Shown one piece after another: positions 11,672-23,867 of a DNA stretch of 64,000 bases; the first letter of the stretch is position 1; each line of letters starts with the position of its first letter. Location of the stretch: contig NC_065920.1 in NCBI RefSeq assembly GCF_024586455.1, positions 55,497,960 to 55,561,959 of the forward strand, written 5' to 3'. The notes beneath the pieces were generated by a model. The model ran no database searches, was not told the DNA's origin, and was given only the letters and a program-made list of their open reading frames with translations. The stretch comes from Bactrocera neohumeralis. Taxonomy: Eukaryota; Arthropoda; Insecta; Diptera; Tephritidae. The translations under genes were made by a program, and so were the position numbers.

Positions 11672-12025
11672 ACGGGTGATCCAAGTAGAGGTACTTTTTT
11701 TAATAGCCTTTTTTTGACAGATCCCGCGTGAGCCGTGTCAAGCTATTTTTTTCAGTATTGTTTAGCCTGAACAATGTTTACAAATCGTTTAACTTTATTA
11801 TGAAATTTCACGTTCTGTGTTTCTCGTGCTTCGCTCAACTTATGGTCAATATAATCGGCCTACTGAGCATACTATTCGCATATTATTCGCAGGTCCATAT
11901 TTCTTCTATAAGTTATAATCTTCAAAAATTAAATGCCAAATTTCGAATGATAATAAACATTCCCTATTAAACTTGAGGTTTCTTTTTCTTTAAAAAAGTA
12001 GAGATCCTCGAAATTGGTCACCCTT
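11672..12025 (+). mobile_element. 354-bp Tc1/mariner-type deletion derivative
   Basis: The ends are ACGGGTGATCCAAGTAGAG and, inverted at the right, AAGGGTGACCAA, with TA on both sides (11670-11671 and 12026-12027). The interior keeps the N-terminal coding remnant: in one frame the sequence around 11826-11880 reads like ALRSTYGQYNRP, an N-terminal block of this transposase family. The catalytic part is gone. The relics at 1730, 28840, 41660, 44750 and 57054 belong to the same broad family. Confidence 0.75.
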
Positions 12026-13276
12026 TAGATAGTGTTCACTACTTGTCTTTCAGCCAAGTAACCACATTGTAAAATTTTGTGCAGGTATGTGTGGGTAAAA
12101 TCAAAGGCAATTCCGCTGCCGTTGCTAGTGCGGCCGGATGTGCGAACTAGAAACGCATTAATTGGCAAAAGCAATGACAATAATAACAATCATAAACGTT
12201 TCCATTTTTTGCACTTATGTTGATCATCATCCCCAAATGAATGATGAAACACATAGTTTTGTAGGAAATTGACTGCTCTATAAAAATGGTCTCTTATAAT
12301 TTTTCGATTAAGTTAAGCGTTTACGAGATATTCATCGTCAAACATCAATGCATATTAAGGTGGATCAAAAAAAAAAATTTTTTTTTCGTTTGATACTCTG
12401 AAAAATAGGTACCTAGGCACCTCTAAGAATGCCTCTTCAAAAACCTTATTCATAATGATTTTTTTCATTGAGTTATAAAATTCATAAGAAATAAAAATTT
12501 GTCCCAAAAAACAATAAAACTTCAACCGTTAATATCTTTTAAACGGTTGGGTTTAGAAAAAACGTTGGAATAGACCTTTTTTGTAAATATATCTGACAAT
12601 CTTAGGAACAAAATATTTTTTAAGAACGAAGTATATATAAATTTTTAATCAAATAATAATAAACAAAATAGAAATTTTAAAGTTTTCTCCCTTAAAAATT
12701 ATGGAGAGCCTTATGTTACAGGTTTTAGAACCTATATTTCAGAAAACGAAAAGAAAAATTTATATATAATATTTATGCATATATATATGAATATATGTAT
12801 ATAGATTAAAACTCAGCTCATAAAAAAATATTTTATATAAACACTGGTAATTGCATTACATTTAGGACCGCCTACATGCACGCAGGCAAGGGACGTTAGC
12901 AAACACTTCTAGCTACAGAATGCGCAACTGAATCACCAAAGTACACCTAGTTTACAATGTCTTTCCTGTTTATTGCTACGTACATAAATCAACGCCACAG
13001 TGCATTCAGACGATCATTCGTTAAGTTGGAGAGCCTAGAAGACTGCTGCACGTCCACACACACTCGCTCTTAAGCCTCGCTTCGAGTAATTTATTTAGTT
13101 CTATCGCGTGCATCAGTTCTAGAATATAGTGGAGTTCATTTGATTAAAATATTGAGATATCAACATTTAGCCTTAATAATAGCATAAATGCAGTCGTACA
13201 GCAGAGCTTTTCCATCCGTATTTCGTCCATGAACACAGGAGCAACATGGTTTCGCATGTGCGGCATCATTGTTGCT
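12026..13276. other. unassigned DNA; possible unclassified repeat at 12355-12720
   Basis: No gene seen. The stretch 12355-12720 has a texture often seen in interspersed repeats (AAGGTGGATC, A and T homopolymers, then paired AACCGTTAATATCTTTT and AACGGTTGG motifs that are partly inverted), but I cannot assign a family. The segment 12855-13250 is GC-richer and unassigned. Confidence 0.35.
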
Positions 13277-15728
13277 ACTTCTTCTTCTTTACTGGCGAAG
13301 ACACCGCTTACGCAATTATAGCCGAGTTAACAAAAGCGCGCCAGTCGTTTCTTCTTTTCGCTACGTGGCGCCAATTGGATATTCCAAGCGAAGCCAGGTC
13401 CTTCTCCAATTGGTCCTTCCAACGGAGTGGAAGTCTTTCTCTTCCTCTCTGCTCTTCGTCCATTCGACAACATGACCTAGCCAGCGTAGCCGCTGTCTTT
13501 TAATTCGCTGAACTATGTCAATGTCGTCGTATATCTCGTACAGCTCATCGTTCCATCGAATGCGATATTCGCCGTGGCCAACGCGCAAAGGACCATAAAT
13601 CTTTCGCAGAACTTTCTCTCGAAAACTCGCAACGTCGACTCATCAGTTGTTGACATCGTCCAAGCCTCTGCACCATATAGCAGGACGGGAATTATGAGCG
13701 ACTTATAGAGTTTGGTTTTTGTTCGTCGAGAGAGGACTTTGCTTTTCAATTGCCTACTCAGTCCGAAGTAGCGCCTGTTGGCAAGAGTTATCCTGCGTTG
13801 ATTTCCAGGCTGACATTGTTGGTGGTGTTTACGCTGGTTCCAAGATAGACGAAATTATCTACAACTTCAAAGTTATGACTGTCAACAGTGACGTGAGTGC
13901 CAAGTCGCGAGTGCGACGACTGTTTGTTTGATGACAGGAGATATTTCGTCTTGCCCTCGTTCACTGCCAGACCCATTTGTGTTGCTTCCTTGTCCAGTCT
14001 GGAGAAAGCAGAACTAACGGCGCGGGTGTTGAGGCCGATGATATCAATATCATCGGCATACGCCAGCAGCTGTACACTTATAAAAGATGGTACCTTCTCT
14101 ACTAAGTTCTGCAGCTCGAACTATTTTCTCCAGAAGCAGGTTGAAAAAATCACACGATAGGGAATCGCCTTGTCTGAAACCTCGTTTGGTATCGAACGGC
14201 TCGGAGAGGTCCTTCCCGATTCTGACGGAGCTTTTGGTGTTGCTCAACGTCAGTTTACACAGCCGTATTAGTTTTGCGGGGATACCAAATTCAGACATCG
14301 CGGCATAGAGGCAGCTCCTTTTCGTGCTGTCGAAAGCAGCTTTAAAATCGACGAAGAGGTGGTGTGTGTTGCTTCTCCTTGATGAATATCTGGTCGGTTG
14401 TTGATTTGCCAGGTCTAAAGCCACACTGATAAGGTCCAATCAGTTTGTTGACGGTGGGCTTTAATCTTTCACACAATACGCTCGATAGAACCTTATACGC
14501 GATGTTGAGGAGGGTTATCCCACGGTAGTTGGCGCAGATTGTGAGGTCTCCTTTTTTGTGGATTGAGAAGAGCACACTTAAATTCCAATCGTTGGGCATG
14601 TTTCCTTCCGACCATATTTTACAAAAAAGCTGATGCATGCTCCTTATCAGTTCTTCGCCGCCGTGTTTGAATTGCTCGGCCGGCAATCCATCGGCCCCGC
14701 CGCTTTGTGGTCTTTCAGACGAGTAATCGCTATTCGAATTTCTTCATGGTCGGGCAATGGAACGTCTGCTCCATCGTTATCGTTTGGGGCATCGGGTTCG
14801 CCTTCTCGTGGTGTTGTACGTTCACTGCCATTCAGCAGGCTGGAGAAGTGTTACCTCTATAATTTAAGTATGCTCTGGGCATTGGTGACTAGATCACCTT
14901 TGGGGGATCTACAAGAGTATGCTCCGGTTTTGAAACCTTCTGTAAGCTGGCGTATTTTTTCGTAGAATTTTCAAGCATTACCCCTGTCGACCAGCTCGTC
15001 AAGCTCTTCATACACACGTATTTCGGCCTCTCTCTGTTTATGTCTGCAAATGCGTCTCGCTTTCCTCTTCAACTCTTGGTATCATCGATCGTTGTGCGAC
15101 ATGACACTCCTCGTCGTACCAGCTGTTGTTTTGCATTTCCCGAAATCCGTCCGACAGTTCCCTTATACCGAGTTGTTGACGAGTGCTCTCGGAGAGCAGG
15201 ATGCAAGTCGAGTAGAAAATCGTTCGGCTATCTGTTGTGATTGCAGCTTCTCGACGTCGAACCTTCCCTGTGGGCCTTTTGCTGCACAGAGGCGGGTGAG
15301 AGTCTTGGCTGCAACAAGATAGTGGACCGAGTCGATGTTAGGACCTCGGAGCGTACGCACGTCTAGAACACTGGAGACGTGTCTTCCGTCTATCACAACA
15401 TGATCGATCTGGTTGGTGGCTTTTCGATCCGGAGACAGCCAGGTAGCTTGATGTATTTTCTTGTGCTGGAATCTAGTACCACAGATAACCATATTTCGGG
15501 TCCCGACGAAGTCGATCAGCCTAAACCCATTTGGGGATGTTTCCTCGTGGAGGCTGAATTTACCGACCGTAGTGCCAAAGATACCTTCTTTGCCCATCCC
15601 TGGCGTTAAAGTCGCCAAGCACGATTTTAACATCGTGGCGGGGGCAGCTCTCATAGGCGCGCTCCAAGCGCTCGTAGAAAGCATCTTTGGTCACATCGTC
15701 CTTCTCTTCCATCGGTTCGTGGGCGAAC
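13277..15728 (-). mobile_element. RTE-type LINE, long copy, runs into assembly gap
   Basis: The minus strand carries, from right to left, the C-terminal part of the endonuclease (15163-15684), linker, RT (14050-14686) and C-terminal domain (13361-13749), ending at a CTTCTTCTTCTT (GAA) tail near 13278. The motifs agree closely with the plus-strand copy at 17950-20880. The reading frame is interrupted repeatedly by small indels, for example before 15163, around 14342-14439 and near 13588. The endonuclease N-terminus would lie inside the N run. GC content is clearly above the flanks. Confidence 0.9.
13361..15684 (-). pseudogene. RTE endonuclease/reverse transcriptase pseudogene
   Basis: In coding order, the endonuclease part at 15684-15163 keeps a GKFSLHEETSPNGFRLIDF block and NQIDHVVIDGRHVSSVLDVR. 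The expected SDHY catalytic motif reads SVHY, so the Asp is replaced. The RT part has IWSEGNMPNDWNLSVL, HKKGDLTICANYRGITLLN, GFRPGKSTTDQIF, FVDFKAAFDSTKRSCL and RQGDSLSCDFFNLLLEKI. The YADD region lies near 14050, where frames change. The C-terminal part has SLIIPVLLYGAEAWTM and RIKRQRLRWLGHVV. It would not yield a functional protein. Confidence 0.88.
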
Positions 15729-15828
15729 NNNNNNNNNNNNNNNNNNNNNNNNNNNNNNNNNNNNNNNNNNNNNNNNNNNNNNNNNNNNNNNNNNNNNNNN
15801 NNNNNNNNNNNNNNNNNNNNNNNNNNNN
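15729..15828. other. assembly gap (100 N)
   Basis: A run of 100 N bases, the conventional placeholder for a gap of unknown size. It breaks the endonuclease region of the minus-strand RTE copy. Confidence 0.98.
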
Positions 15829-16799
15829 TACAGATTTTCTAGTTGTAAAAAATTTTTGCACAATATTTCGAAAGGAAAATCCAATTCTATACTAGCAAAG
15901 TACATTTTTTTGTGAGAATAAGTTGCAGCTGGAGGCATATGAATGAGTATCATTGGGTAATATTTTAATCATTAAATTGTTTGTTGTGCAGCATTCAACA
16001 TGATAGCATGAAAGGTTCAATAGGAGCCGAGTGAAAACTGGACGATACGGCAATGGTATGCCTGTATACCTCATATATCAGCCGCCATGAATGGAAACAA
16101 AAAATTAATGCTCTCCGCAAATCATCGCTTTTCGGTACAAAATTTGACAAAATTTTTCGATGCCCGAATGAAAAAAATGCAAATCATCGCTGGTCGACAT
16201 TTTCGATAAATGAAAAATGCAGTGGCTTTTTGATTGAATACGTATGATAAATATTCTGCCATACAAACAGAAAAATTGTATATTCGTCCACAAAAAATGT
16301 TCCCTACCAACACATTTTTATTCTAACTTCATACCGGTACACTTGCTAAAATAGGTAGGCAAAAATGGAGAAAATACATCGAACAGAACGAAATGGAAAG
16401 CAAATATATTATCGCGTATGATTGACTAATAAAAAGTAAGATTCTACTACTGGTAGTTGGGATAAATATTTATAGCTTATATTTTAAAGACAGGAGAAGA
16501 AATCATTAGTTTAAAATGCGAGCATTCCCGCAAACTGACAGCTTTTATATTAAACTTTCAGAGCAGCATGGCAGATGTTGAGCTCTTGACATGCCCTTTG
16601 CCTGCCTTTCAAGTCCTCATTACAGAACAACGCTATCTTTTTTATATACTTTAGGTAAAGCAAGTATACACATACATATGTTTACCTGCACATGTTTACT
16701 TGTTCGTTTATCTTAAAATCGTCCGAGTTCTTAACGATTTACTGTCCAATGAATCCCAGCAATGCTATTTCTTGTTGTTGTTGTACAAACCAAAGCAAG
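15829..16799. other. unassigned DNA between RTE copies
   Basis: No gene recognised. The motif GCAAATCATCGCT occurs twice (about 16117 and 16180) within 75 bases. The 62- to 65-residue frames here carry no known motif. Confidence 0.4.
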
Positions 16800-17690
16800 C
16801 TATTAAAATACGGCGGCGAAGATCTGACAAGTTGCTTGCTTCCGCTTTTTTGCACGATAGGGTCGGATGAAAGCATGCCCAACGATTGAAACCTAAGTGT
16901 GCTCTGGTCAATCCACAAAAAGCGGGACCCCAAAATCTTGTGCCACCATTGGATAAGTTAATTTCGCATATAAGATCTTATTGAGCGTAGTGTGTGTAAG
17001 CCTATCGTCAAAAAACCACCTGGACCTTATTAGTTTAGCTTAAGGCCTGGAAAGTCAACAACTGTCAAGATTTTTACCATGTGCCAAATATTGGAAAAGG
17101 CCCGTGAAAGAAGAATCGACACACACCACCTCTTCGTCGATTTCAAAGCTGCTTTCGACAGCACGAAAAGCTCCCGCCTTTATGCCGCGATGTCTGAATT
17201 TGGTATCCCCGCAAAACTAATACGGCTGTGTAAATAGACGTTGAGCAATGTCAAAAGCTCTGTCAGTATCGGGAAGGACGATACCAAACGAGGTTTCAGA
17301 CAAGGAGACTCCCTATCGAGTGACTTCTTCAATCTATTGCTGGAGAAAAAAATTCAACACCCGCGCCGCTAGCTCTGCTTTCTCCAGACTGGATTAGGAA
17401 GCAAAGCGTATGGGTCTGGTTGTGAACTAGGAAAATACGAGAAATCTTATGTAATCAAACAAAGAGTCATCGCACTGTGGCTCACAGGTCATTGTTGACA
17501 TGTCGTATATAATTTCTTCTACCTGGGAACCATGATCAACAGAAACAGCATTATCAGCCTTGAATTCCATCGCAGAATCACTTTTTTCGTTTTTCACAGT
17601 TGGACTTATGGTCCTTTGCGGATTGGTAGGGGCGAATGCAGTTGTTGCTAATTCAGCTATAACCGCGTAAGCAGTGTCACAACTCTAACT
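16800..17690 (+). pseudogene. old, decayed RTE LINE copy
   Basis: The plus strand matches the RTE RT from the GGEELI region (about 16812) through HHLFVDFKAAFDS (about 17120-17160), the KLIRLCK region, and an end resembling GRSYNRVSS near 17640-17690. It has many substitutions, stops and internal deletions; the YADD active site is missing between about 17350 and 17440. At about 17112 it retains the CA that the younger copy at 19880 has lost. Its 3' end lies directly before the 5' leader of the next copy. Confidence 0.75.
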
Positions 17691-18000
17691 GGGCAATAAG
17701 CATTCTTGCGGTAAGGCTTAAAATTTTGTTGGACGCTAGTTGTCGAAGTTGCATGGAGGAAGTTGAGGTGTAAACATCCAGGCACTTTCTTCTCTATTGT
17801 CCCGCCTTCACAAGACTTGGGAGTGGCCAGAAGCGATTCTTTTACACATGGCTCAAACAGCTCACTTCGGTCTTTGACCAAGTATCCTCTGGGTAGCCTA
17901 AGAACATCCGTTCGAAGGCGAGCTAAAGTGAGAAGGCGAAACATTCCCTACAAGGGTTGTGCGCTGGGTTTGGGACCCGCCACGTAAAAAGCTCACCCCA

Positions 18001-18960
18001 ATGAAAAACCAACAGCAGCCTCGGATGAGAGACCCCCCTTTTGATGACGACCATGGCAAACGAAATAAGGACTACGAATTAAGGGCATGCACCTGGAATG
18101 TCCGGTCCCTTAATTGGGAAGGTGCCGCTGCCCAGCTGGTTGATGTCCTCGTAAAAACAAAGGCTGACATCACCGCCGTCCAAGAAATGCGATGGACGGG
18201 ACAAGGACAGAGACGAGTAGGTCCTTGTGACATTTACTACAGTGGCCATATAAAGGAGCGCAAGTTTGGTGTTGGATTCGTGGTGGGAGAGAGACTCCGT
18301 CGCCGAGTACTATCATTCACTCCGGTGAATGAACGTCTAACCACAATCCGCATCAAAGCGAGGTTCCTCAACATATCGCTAATTTGCGCCTATGTGCCGA
18401 CGGAAGAGAGGGACGATGTGACCAAAGATGCCTTCTATGAGTGCTTGGAGCGCGGTTATGAAGGCTTCCCCCGCCACGATGTCAAAATCGTGCTTGGCGA
18501 CTTTAACGCCAGGGTGGGCAAAGAAGGTATATTTGGCACTACGGTCGGTAAATTCAGCCTCCACGACGAAACATCCCCAAATGGGTTGAGGCTGATTGAC
18601 TTCGCCGGGGCCCGAAATATGGTTATCTGTAGTACTAGATTCCAGCATAAGAAGATTCATCAAGCTACCTGGCTGTCTCCGGATCGAAAAACTACCAACC
18701 AGATCGATCATGTTGTGATAGACGGAAGACACGTCTCCAGTGTTTTAGATGTGCGTGCGCTCCGAGGTCCTAACATCGACTCGGACCACTATCTTGTTGC
18801 AGCTAAGATTCGCACCCGCCTCTGTGCAGCAAAAACGCGCGCCACCAAACACAAGGAAGGTTCGACGTCGAGAAGCTGCAATCACAACAGACAGCCGAAC
18901 GATTTTCTACTCGGCTTGCACTCCTGCTCTCTGAGAGCACTCGTCAACAACTCGGTATAA
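18001..18960 (+). pseudogene. RTE apurinic-like endonuclease domain
   Basis: The best start is the ATG at 18001 (MKNQQQPRMRD); the open frame extends 14 codons further up but only from a GTG. The domain is an APE-type endonuclease that nicks target DNA for target-primed reverse transcription. Visible catalytic motifs are TWNVRSLN (near 31), QEMRW (Glu near 62), GDFNARVG (near 166-173), NQIDHVVI (near 233) and SDHY (near 261), all intact. At about 18830-18850 the frame shifts, and the last 40 residues before the stop at 18958-18960 are out-of-frame sequence. The full protein should continue into the linker and RT. Confidence 0.88.
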
Positions 18961-20886
18961 GGGAACTGTGGGACGGCATTTCAAACTCCTTACGTACAGC
19001 TGCAACCGAAACCATTGGTTTTCGGAAAGTGCAAAAGAACAGCTGGTACGACGAGGAGTGCCGTGTCGCAGCGGAGAGAAAACAGGCTGCCTACCTCGCA
19101 ACGTTACGATCGACCACTACACGTGCGGGATGGGATAGATACCGAGAGTTGAAGAGGAAGCGAGACGCATTTGTAGACAGAAGAAGAAAGAGGCTGAAAT
19201 GCGTGAGTACGAAGAGCTTGATAAGCTGGCCGACAGGGGTAATGCTCGAAAATTCTACGAAAAAATGCGGCGGCTTACGGAAGGTTTCAAGACCGGAGCG
19301 TATTCCTGTAGAACCCCCAAAGGTGATCTAGTCACTGATGCCCAGAGCATACTTAAATTATGGAGGGAACACTTCTCCAGCCTGCTGAATGGCAGTGAAC
19401 GCACAACACCAGGAGAGAGAACCCGATTCCCCCAATCGATGACGATGGAGCAGACGTTCCATTACCCGACCATGAAGAAGTTCGAATAGCAATTGCCCGC
19501 CTGAAGAACAACAAAGCGGCAGGGGCCGACGGATTGCCGGCCGAGCTATTCAAACACGGCGGCGAAGAACTGATAAGGTGCATGCATCAGCTTCTTTGTA
19601 AAATATGGTCGGACGAAAGCATGCCCAACGATTGGAATTTAAGTGTGCTATGCCCAATCCATAAAAAAGGAGACCCCACAATCTGCGCCAACTACCGTGG
19701 GATTAGCCTCCTCAACATCGCATATAAGGTTCTATCGAGCGTATTGTGTGAAAGATTAAAGCCCACCGTCAACAAACTGATTGGACCTTATCAGTGTGGC
19801 TTCAGACCTGGCAAATCAACAACCGACCAGATATTCACCATGCGCCAAATCTTGGAAAAGACCCGTGAAAGGAGAATCGACACACCACCTCTTCGTCGAT
19901 TTCAAAGCTGCTTTCGACAGCACGAAAAGGAGCTGCCTTTATGCCGCGATGTCTGAATTTGGTATCCCCGCAAAACTAATACGGCTGTGTAAACTGACGT
20001 TGAGTAACACCAAAAGCTCCGTCAGGATCGGGAAGGACCTCTCCGAGCCGTTCGATACCAAACGAGGTTTCAGACAAGGCGATTCCCTATCGTGCGACTT
20101 TTTCAACCTGCTTTTGGAGAAAATAGTTCGAGCCGCAGAACTAAATAGAGAAGGTACCATCTTCTATAAGAGTGTACAGCTGTTGGCGTATGCCGATGAT
20201 ATTGATATCATCGGCCTCAACACCCGCGCCGTTAGTTCTGCTTTCTCCAGGCTGGACAAGGAAGCACAGAAAATGGGTCTGGCAGTGAACGAGGGCAAGA
20301 CGAAATATCTCCTGTCATCAAACAAACAGTCGTCGCATTCGCGACTTGGCTCTCACGTCACTGTTGACAGTCATAACTTTGAAGTCGTAGATAATTTCGT
20401 CTATCTTGGAACCAGCGTAAACACCACCAACAATGTCAGCCTAGAAATCCAACGCAGGATAACTCTTGCCAACAGGTGCTACTTCGGACTGAGTAGGCAA
20501 TTGAGAAGCAAAGTCCTCTCTCGACAAACAAAAACCAAACTCTATAAGTCACTCATAATTCCCGTCCTGCTGTATGGTGCAGAGTCTTGGACGATGTCAA
20601 CAACTGATGAGTCGACGTTGCGAGTTTTCGAGAGAAAAGTTCTGCGAAAGATTTATGGTCCTTTGCGCGTTAGCCACGGCGAATACCGCATTCGATGGAA
20701 CGATGAGCTGTACGAGATATACGACGACATTGACATAGTTCAGCGAATTAAAAGACAGCGGCTACGCTGGCTAGGTCATGTTGTCCGGATGGACGAAAAC
20801 ACTCCAGCTCTGAAAGTATTCGACGCAGTACCCGCCGGGGGAAGCAGAGGAAGAGGAAGACCTCCACTCCCTTGGAAACCGGTTTA
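18961..20886 (+). pseudogene. RTE linker and reverse transcriptase, frameshifted
   Basis: The linker holds NSWYDEECRVAAERKQAAYLATL (19029 on) and EYEELDKLADRGNARKFYEKM (19199 on), in different frames. RT motifs follow: KNNKAAGADGLPAELFKHG, WNLSVLCPIHKKGD, FRPGKSTTDQIF, VDFKAAFDS and RQGDSLS, then AYADDIDIIG near 20187 with both catalytic Asp residues intact. The C-terminal region with IIPVLLYGAESW and RQRLRWLGHVV is intact to the truncation. Frame changes occur near 19190, 19430 and 19880; the last lacks two bases (CA) kept in the older copy at 17112. The domain order is complete, so few lesions separate it from a coding copy. Confidence 0.88.
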
Positions 20887-21447
20887 AACCATAATCTCTT
20901 ATGCAAAATTGTTCAGAAAGATTCATAGAACATTTGATAGGAAGAAACTGACCCGCTTTAGTGTTTACTAACCCCCTTACACACCCCTATTGCCATTACT
21001 CCTAATTGTTGGTTGAATAACGAATTGTTTAATAGAAGTGAATCCTGAGGAATGGTTTAGTTATATGGAAAGTTCTGTAATGCAAATCGTTACATATTTT
21101 TCGACGCATACGCATTTATTGCCATTACCACTGAAATTACTTTCAATAGTAGTACTATTGTTGTTGTTGCATTTGTTATTTGCTACTATGCATTTTACAA
21201 CATTGACAGACACCAATAGACCTTATAACGAAATAAAAGCCAACGCATATTACATAATGTATGTTTTTACTTTCTGCTTCTGCTTTCTGAGTGAGTTCAG
21301 CCAGAAAATATATGTATTGTAGCAATACAATAATAAACAATAACAACAACAACCGTGCTTGCTGTCAAATTTAATAAAAAAAGCGTCCTGCTAACGTCAC
21401 TACATAGTAGAGAAGTGAGTGTGACTGCGGAATTTTATACTGAACTC
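20887..21447. other. unassigned DNA
   Basis: The plus-strand frame at 21038-21322 has ATG-like starts and a hydrophobic middle (LLPLPLKLLSIVVLLLLLHL), but part of this is a TTG/TTA-rich tract. I do not call it a gene. Confidence 0.35.
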
Positions 21448-21697
21448 AAGTAAGGAAGAGCTAAGTCCGGGCGCAACCGAAGATTTTATATTCTTGCAAT
21501 TTGCAACTTAAAGTCAGGAAAATGCCATAAGGTACCAGATTTCAACTCGTCTTATCATTCTGATCATATATACAGATGTCTATATGTATAAAAGCCTATA
21601 TTTATCTCGATTAATTTTATGTGATACATATAACCGATAGGTGAACAAAACTATTATATGTAGTACTCTGCAGCAACATATTGCAAGAGTATAATAA
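21448..21697 (+). repeat. short DINE-1/Helentron-like repeat with internal deletion
   Basis: The left end CAAGTAAGGAAGAGCTAAGT, then CCGAAGATTTTATATTC, and the right end GCAACATATTGCAAGAGTAT correspond to the two ends of the long copies at 32730 and 35749. The middle is deleted, leaving about 250 bases. Confidence 0.7.
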
Positions 21698-22189
21698 TAA
21701 CTAGGAGCGAACAACAACAATTGTTATCTCCTATACACAAACATATTTGCATGTATTGGCATTTTGTGTGAATAATAAAATATTCGGTACACATCTTTTC
21801 AGTAAAGCTACGTGAACAGAGTTTAAATTTTATTTTATTCACGCCCTTGTTGTTATTTTTTCGATTTTGTTACGAAAACTGTTTGTTATTTAGGTTGAGC
21901 GGAAGGATTTTGACTTGGTTGATGGCTGCCAAATTTGCTTTTTCCTCGACCAATATATTTGGTTGAATGGTGCTGATTAAATTGTATAATACTAGTTTGT
22001 GGGGAATTTTCTGTAGTATCGTAGATGTAAAAAATGTTGCTCGGAAGTTGAAGTTATTTGATAGAATGTTTATAATTATTTGATACTGCTATCAGGAATA
22101 CTTAGCTCTAAGTGTAGAGTACAGAACTATAACAGCATTTGGAAAGTTTATCCATATAGTGGGGAAAATAGTATATTTGATGGCATTAT
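21698..22189. other. unassigned AT-rich DNA
   Basis: No motif or repeat recognised. Confidence 0.35.
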
Positions 22190-22520
22190 ATAAATTAATT
22201 CATAAATATTTATTTTGTCGCCTTCAAAGTAATCCCTACCAGACGTAATACACTTAGGCAAACAATTCTTCCAGCCCTCGAAACAATTTCTATAAGCACT
22301 TTTTGGGATGGCCTTCAGCTGCTTCAGAGAATTATGTTATGCATATCTCATCTGAAATTGGAGCGCCAATTGAGGAACAAGGTCAAAACTGGTGAATACG
22401 GTGGTTGATGGTCTTTATTGCGGTTTCGTCTTTGGATTATTTTACAATATTGGCTCAGTGCAATGGTATACGTACATTATCATCGTGTAAAATTTATGAA
22501 TTGTTCTTCCAAAATTCCAT
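22190..22520 (-). pseudogene. mariner transposase relic, C-terminal part
   Basis: The minus strand reads HDDNVRIPLH, then PPYSPVLTLF, then KAIPKSAYRNCFEGWKNCL and CITSGRDYFEGDKI. These correspond to the second-Asp block, the PPYSPD block and the C-terminal tail of a mariner transposase. The third catalytic Asp is replaced by Val (SPV for SPD), and stop codons lie between the blocks. No terminal repeats are identified. The lineage differs from those at 5050 and 3060, although the tail resembles the 3060 copy in layout. Confidence 0.7.
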
Positions 22521-23867
22521 CCGTTTTCGGTGGTATTTATCAATTATCTTACGGATCTGTGTCGGGCCTTATTACAGGAAGGAAAACACATTTGACGAAT
22601 AGTGGAGTTCTTAAAGATTTAGAGATACGTCAACCAAAAAACGAGCCTTGGGAACATTTTATTATTCTATCTCATATATGTCAAGATTCCCAAGAGATGC
22701 ATGTTTATATTATGTTTGAACTTGATGGATTTTACTTTGCAAATTTATACAAATAAACCAATTAGTCCAACCAATAGCCTACTGAAGATTGCATATGTGG
22801 AAAGAGAAAATAAACTAAATAAATAATTATTCGTTAAGTAAGGCCCAGGTCTGTATAAATACTTATGCATCACATCACCCCAATAAAAATTTTACTCTGT
22901 TAACAAAAATCCCAAGTATGAAATGCGTGCTGCTAAACGTTCTTAGCAAACCATAGTTAAAATGCGCGTACATACAGATACATACGCTTGCATGGCGGAT
23001 CGGCACACATAATCATAATCAGCTAAAATGTCAGCCCGGAGCATTTGCTTTGTGAAAATTGCTCGTAGAAATTTGACATATCGGTGCGTAAAGTGCAAAG
23101 GTGCGACGATGTTGTTGGTATATGTAGTATTGGCAAAAAGTACATTAGTGGAGGTGCCAGTTATATTTTCGTTAAATTTTCCAATTACAACACTGGTTGT
23201 TGAATTGGATTGTGTTGCACACTTTTTGACGTTCCACCATGCCTGATAAACCATGATGCATATCGCTCATTATAAGTAATTGAATTTTCGCTGTTATTGT
23301 GTTACCGTTTCGAAATAAATGCGATAGTAAATTAGCATAATGCGTGGAATGCTCTGGTTTACAATTAATGAAACTATCGTAATTTACAGGAACAAGAGCA
23401 AATGAAACGATTGAAATGCTAAACATTTCAAAAATAGTTTTCATGTGGATAAATGGCTAGCCATCCTGATGAATAGGTATTAATTATATGTGTGTGCACG
23501 TGTGTATGATGACACCTTCAGGCAGTCGTTTCGGACAAACAATACTATCAATATTAAGTTAGTAAGTAAGCAGGAATGTTTTTGGTGATATACGAAACCT
23601 ATTAACGTAAACGCGTGAAAATATATTTGCAAATATTATCGTAAGTCTACAAAATTGTGCGAGCTTTCTTCCACCACAAACACAAAAAATTAGGCAATAT
23701 TTCTGGTTTTATTACATACTATACCGCCGGACAATTAGCAAAACGGATATAAATAAATGCTGCATATCTAGTTTCAGCTGTAATCAGTAGTTTTTTTATT
23801 TCGTGATAGTATTTACATTTATTAACTTGAGTACACTTCGTGTTTTAGGGTTTTTAACGTTCTCTGT
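22521..23867. other. unassigned DNA with two ATG-started small ORFs
   Basis: A minus-strand ORF at 22943-23254 (103 codons, ATG start, three N-X-T/S sites) and a plus-strand ORF at 23028-23246 (72 codons, hydrophobic middle) overlap antisense. I recognise neither, and with no relative to compare they could be chance. The region is somewhat less AT-rich than its flanks. Confidence 0.3.

Larger units (their letters stand above)
17695..20886 (+). mobile_element. RTE-type LINE, near full length, 3' truncated
   Basis: It contains a leader (about 17695-18000), endonuclease, linker, RT and most of the C-terminal domain. The 3' end stops at GGAAACCGGTTTAAACC near 20886, where other copies continue through GGACCAAGTGGAG to the GAA tail. 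About 140 bases of the 3' end are therefore lost, which is unusual for a LINE and points to later deletion or recombination. It lies in inverted orientation to the copy at 13277-15728. Confidence 0.9.

Noticed and set aside
21038..21322. 94-codon frame with a hydrophobic middle
   Set aside because: The hydrophobic stretch comes largely from a TTG/TTA-rich tract. There is no family resemblance.
22943..23254. 103-codon minus-strand ORF with an ATG start
   Set aside because: No recognisable domain, overlapped by an antisense frame, and no neighbouring exon or splice signals that I can support. Kept only as a note in the region entry.
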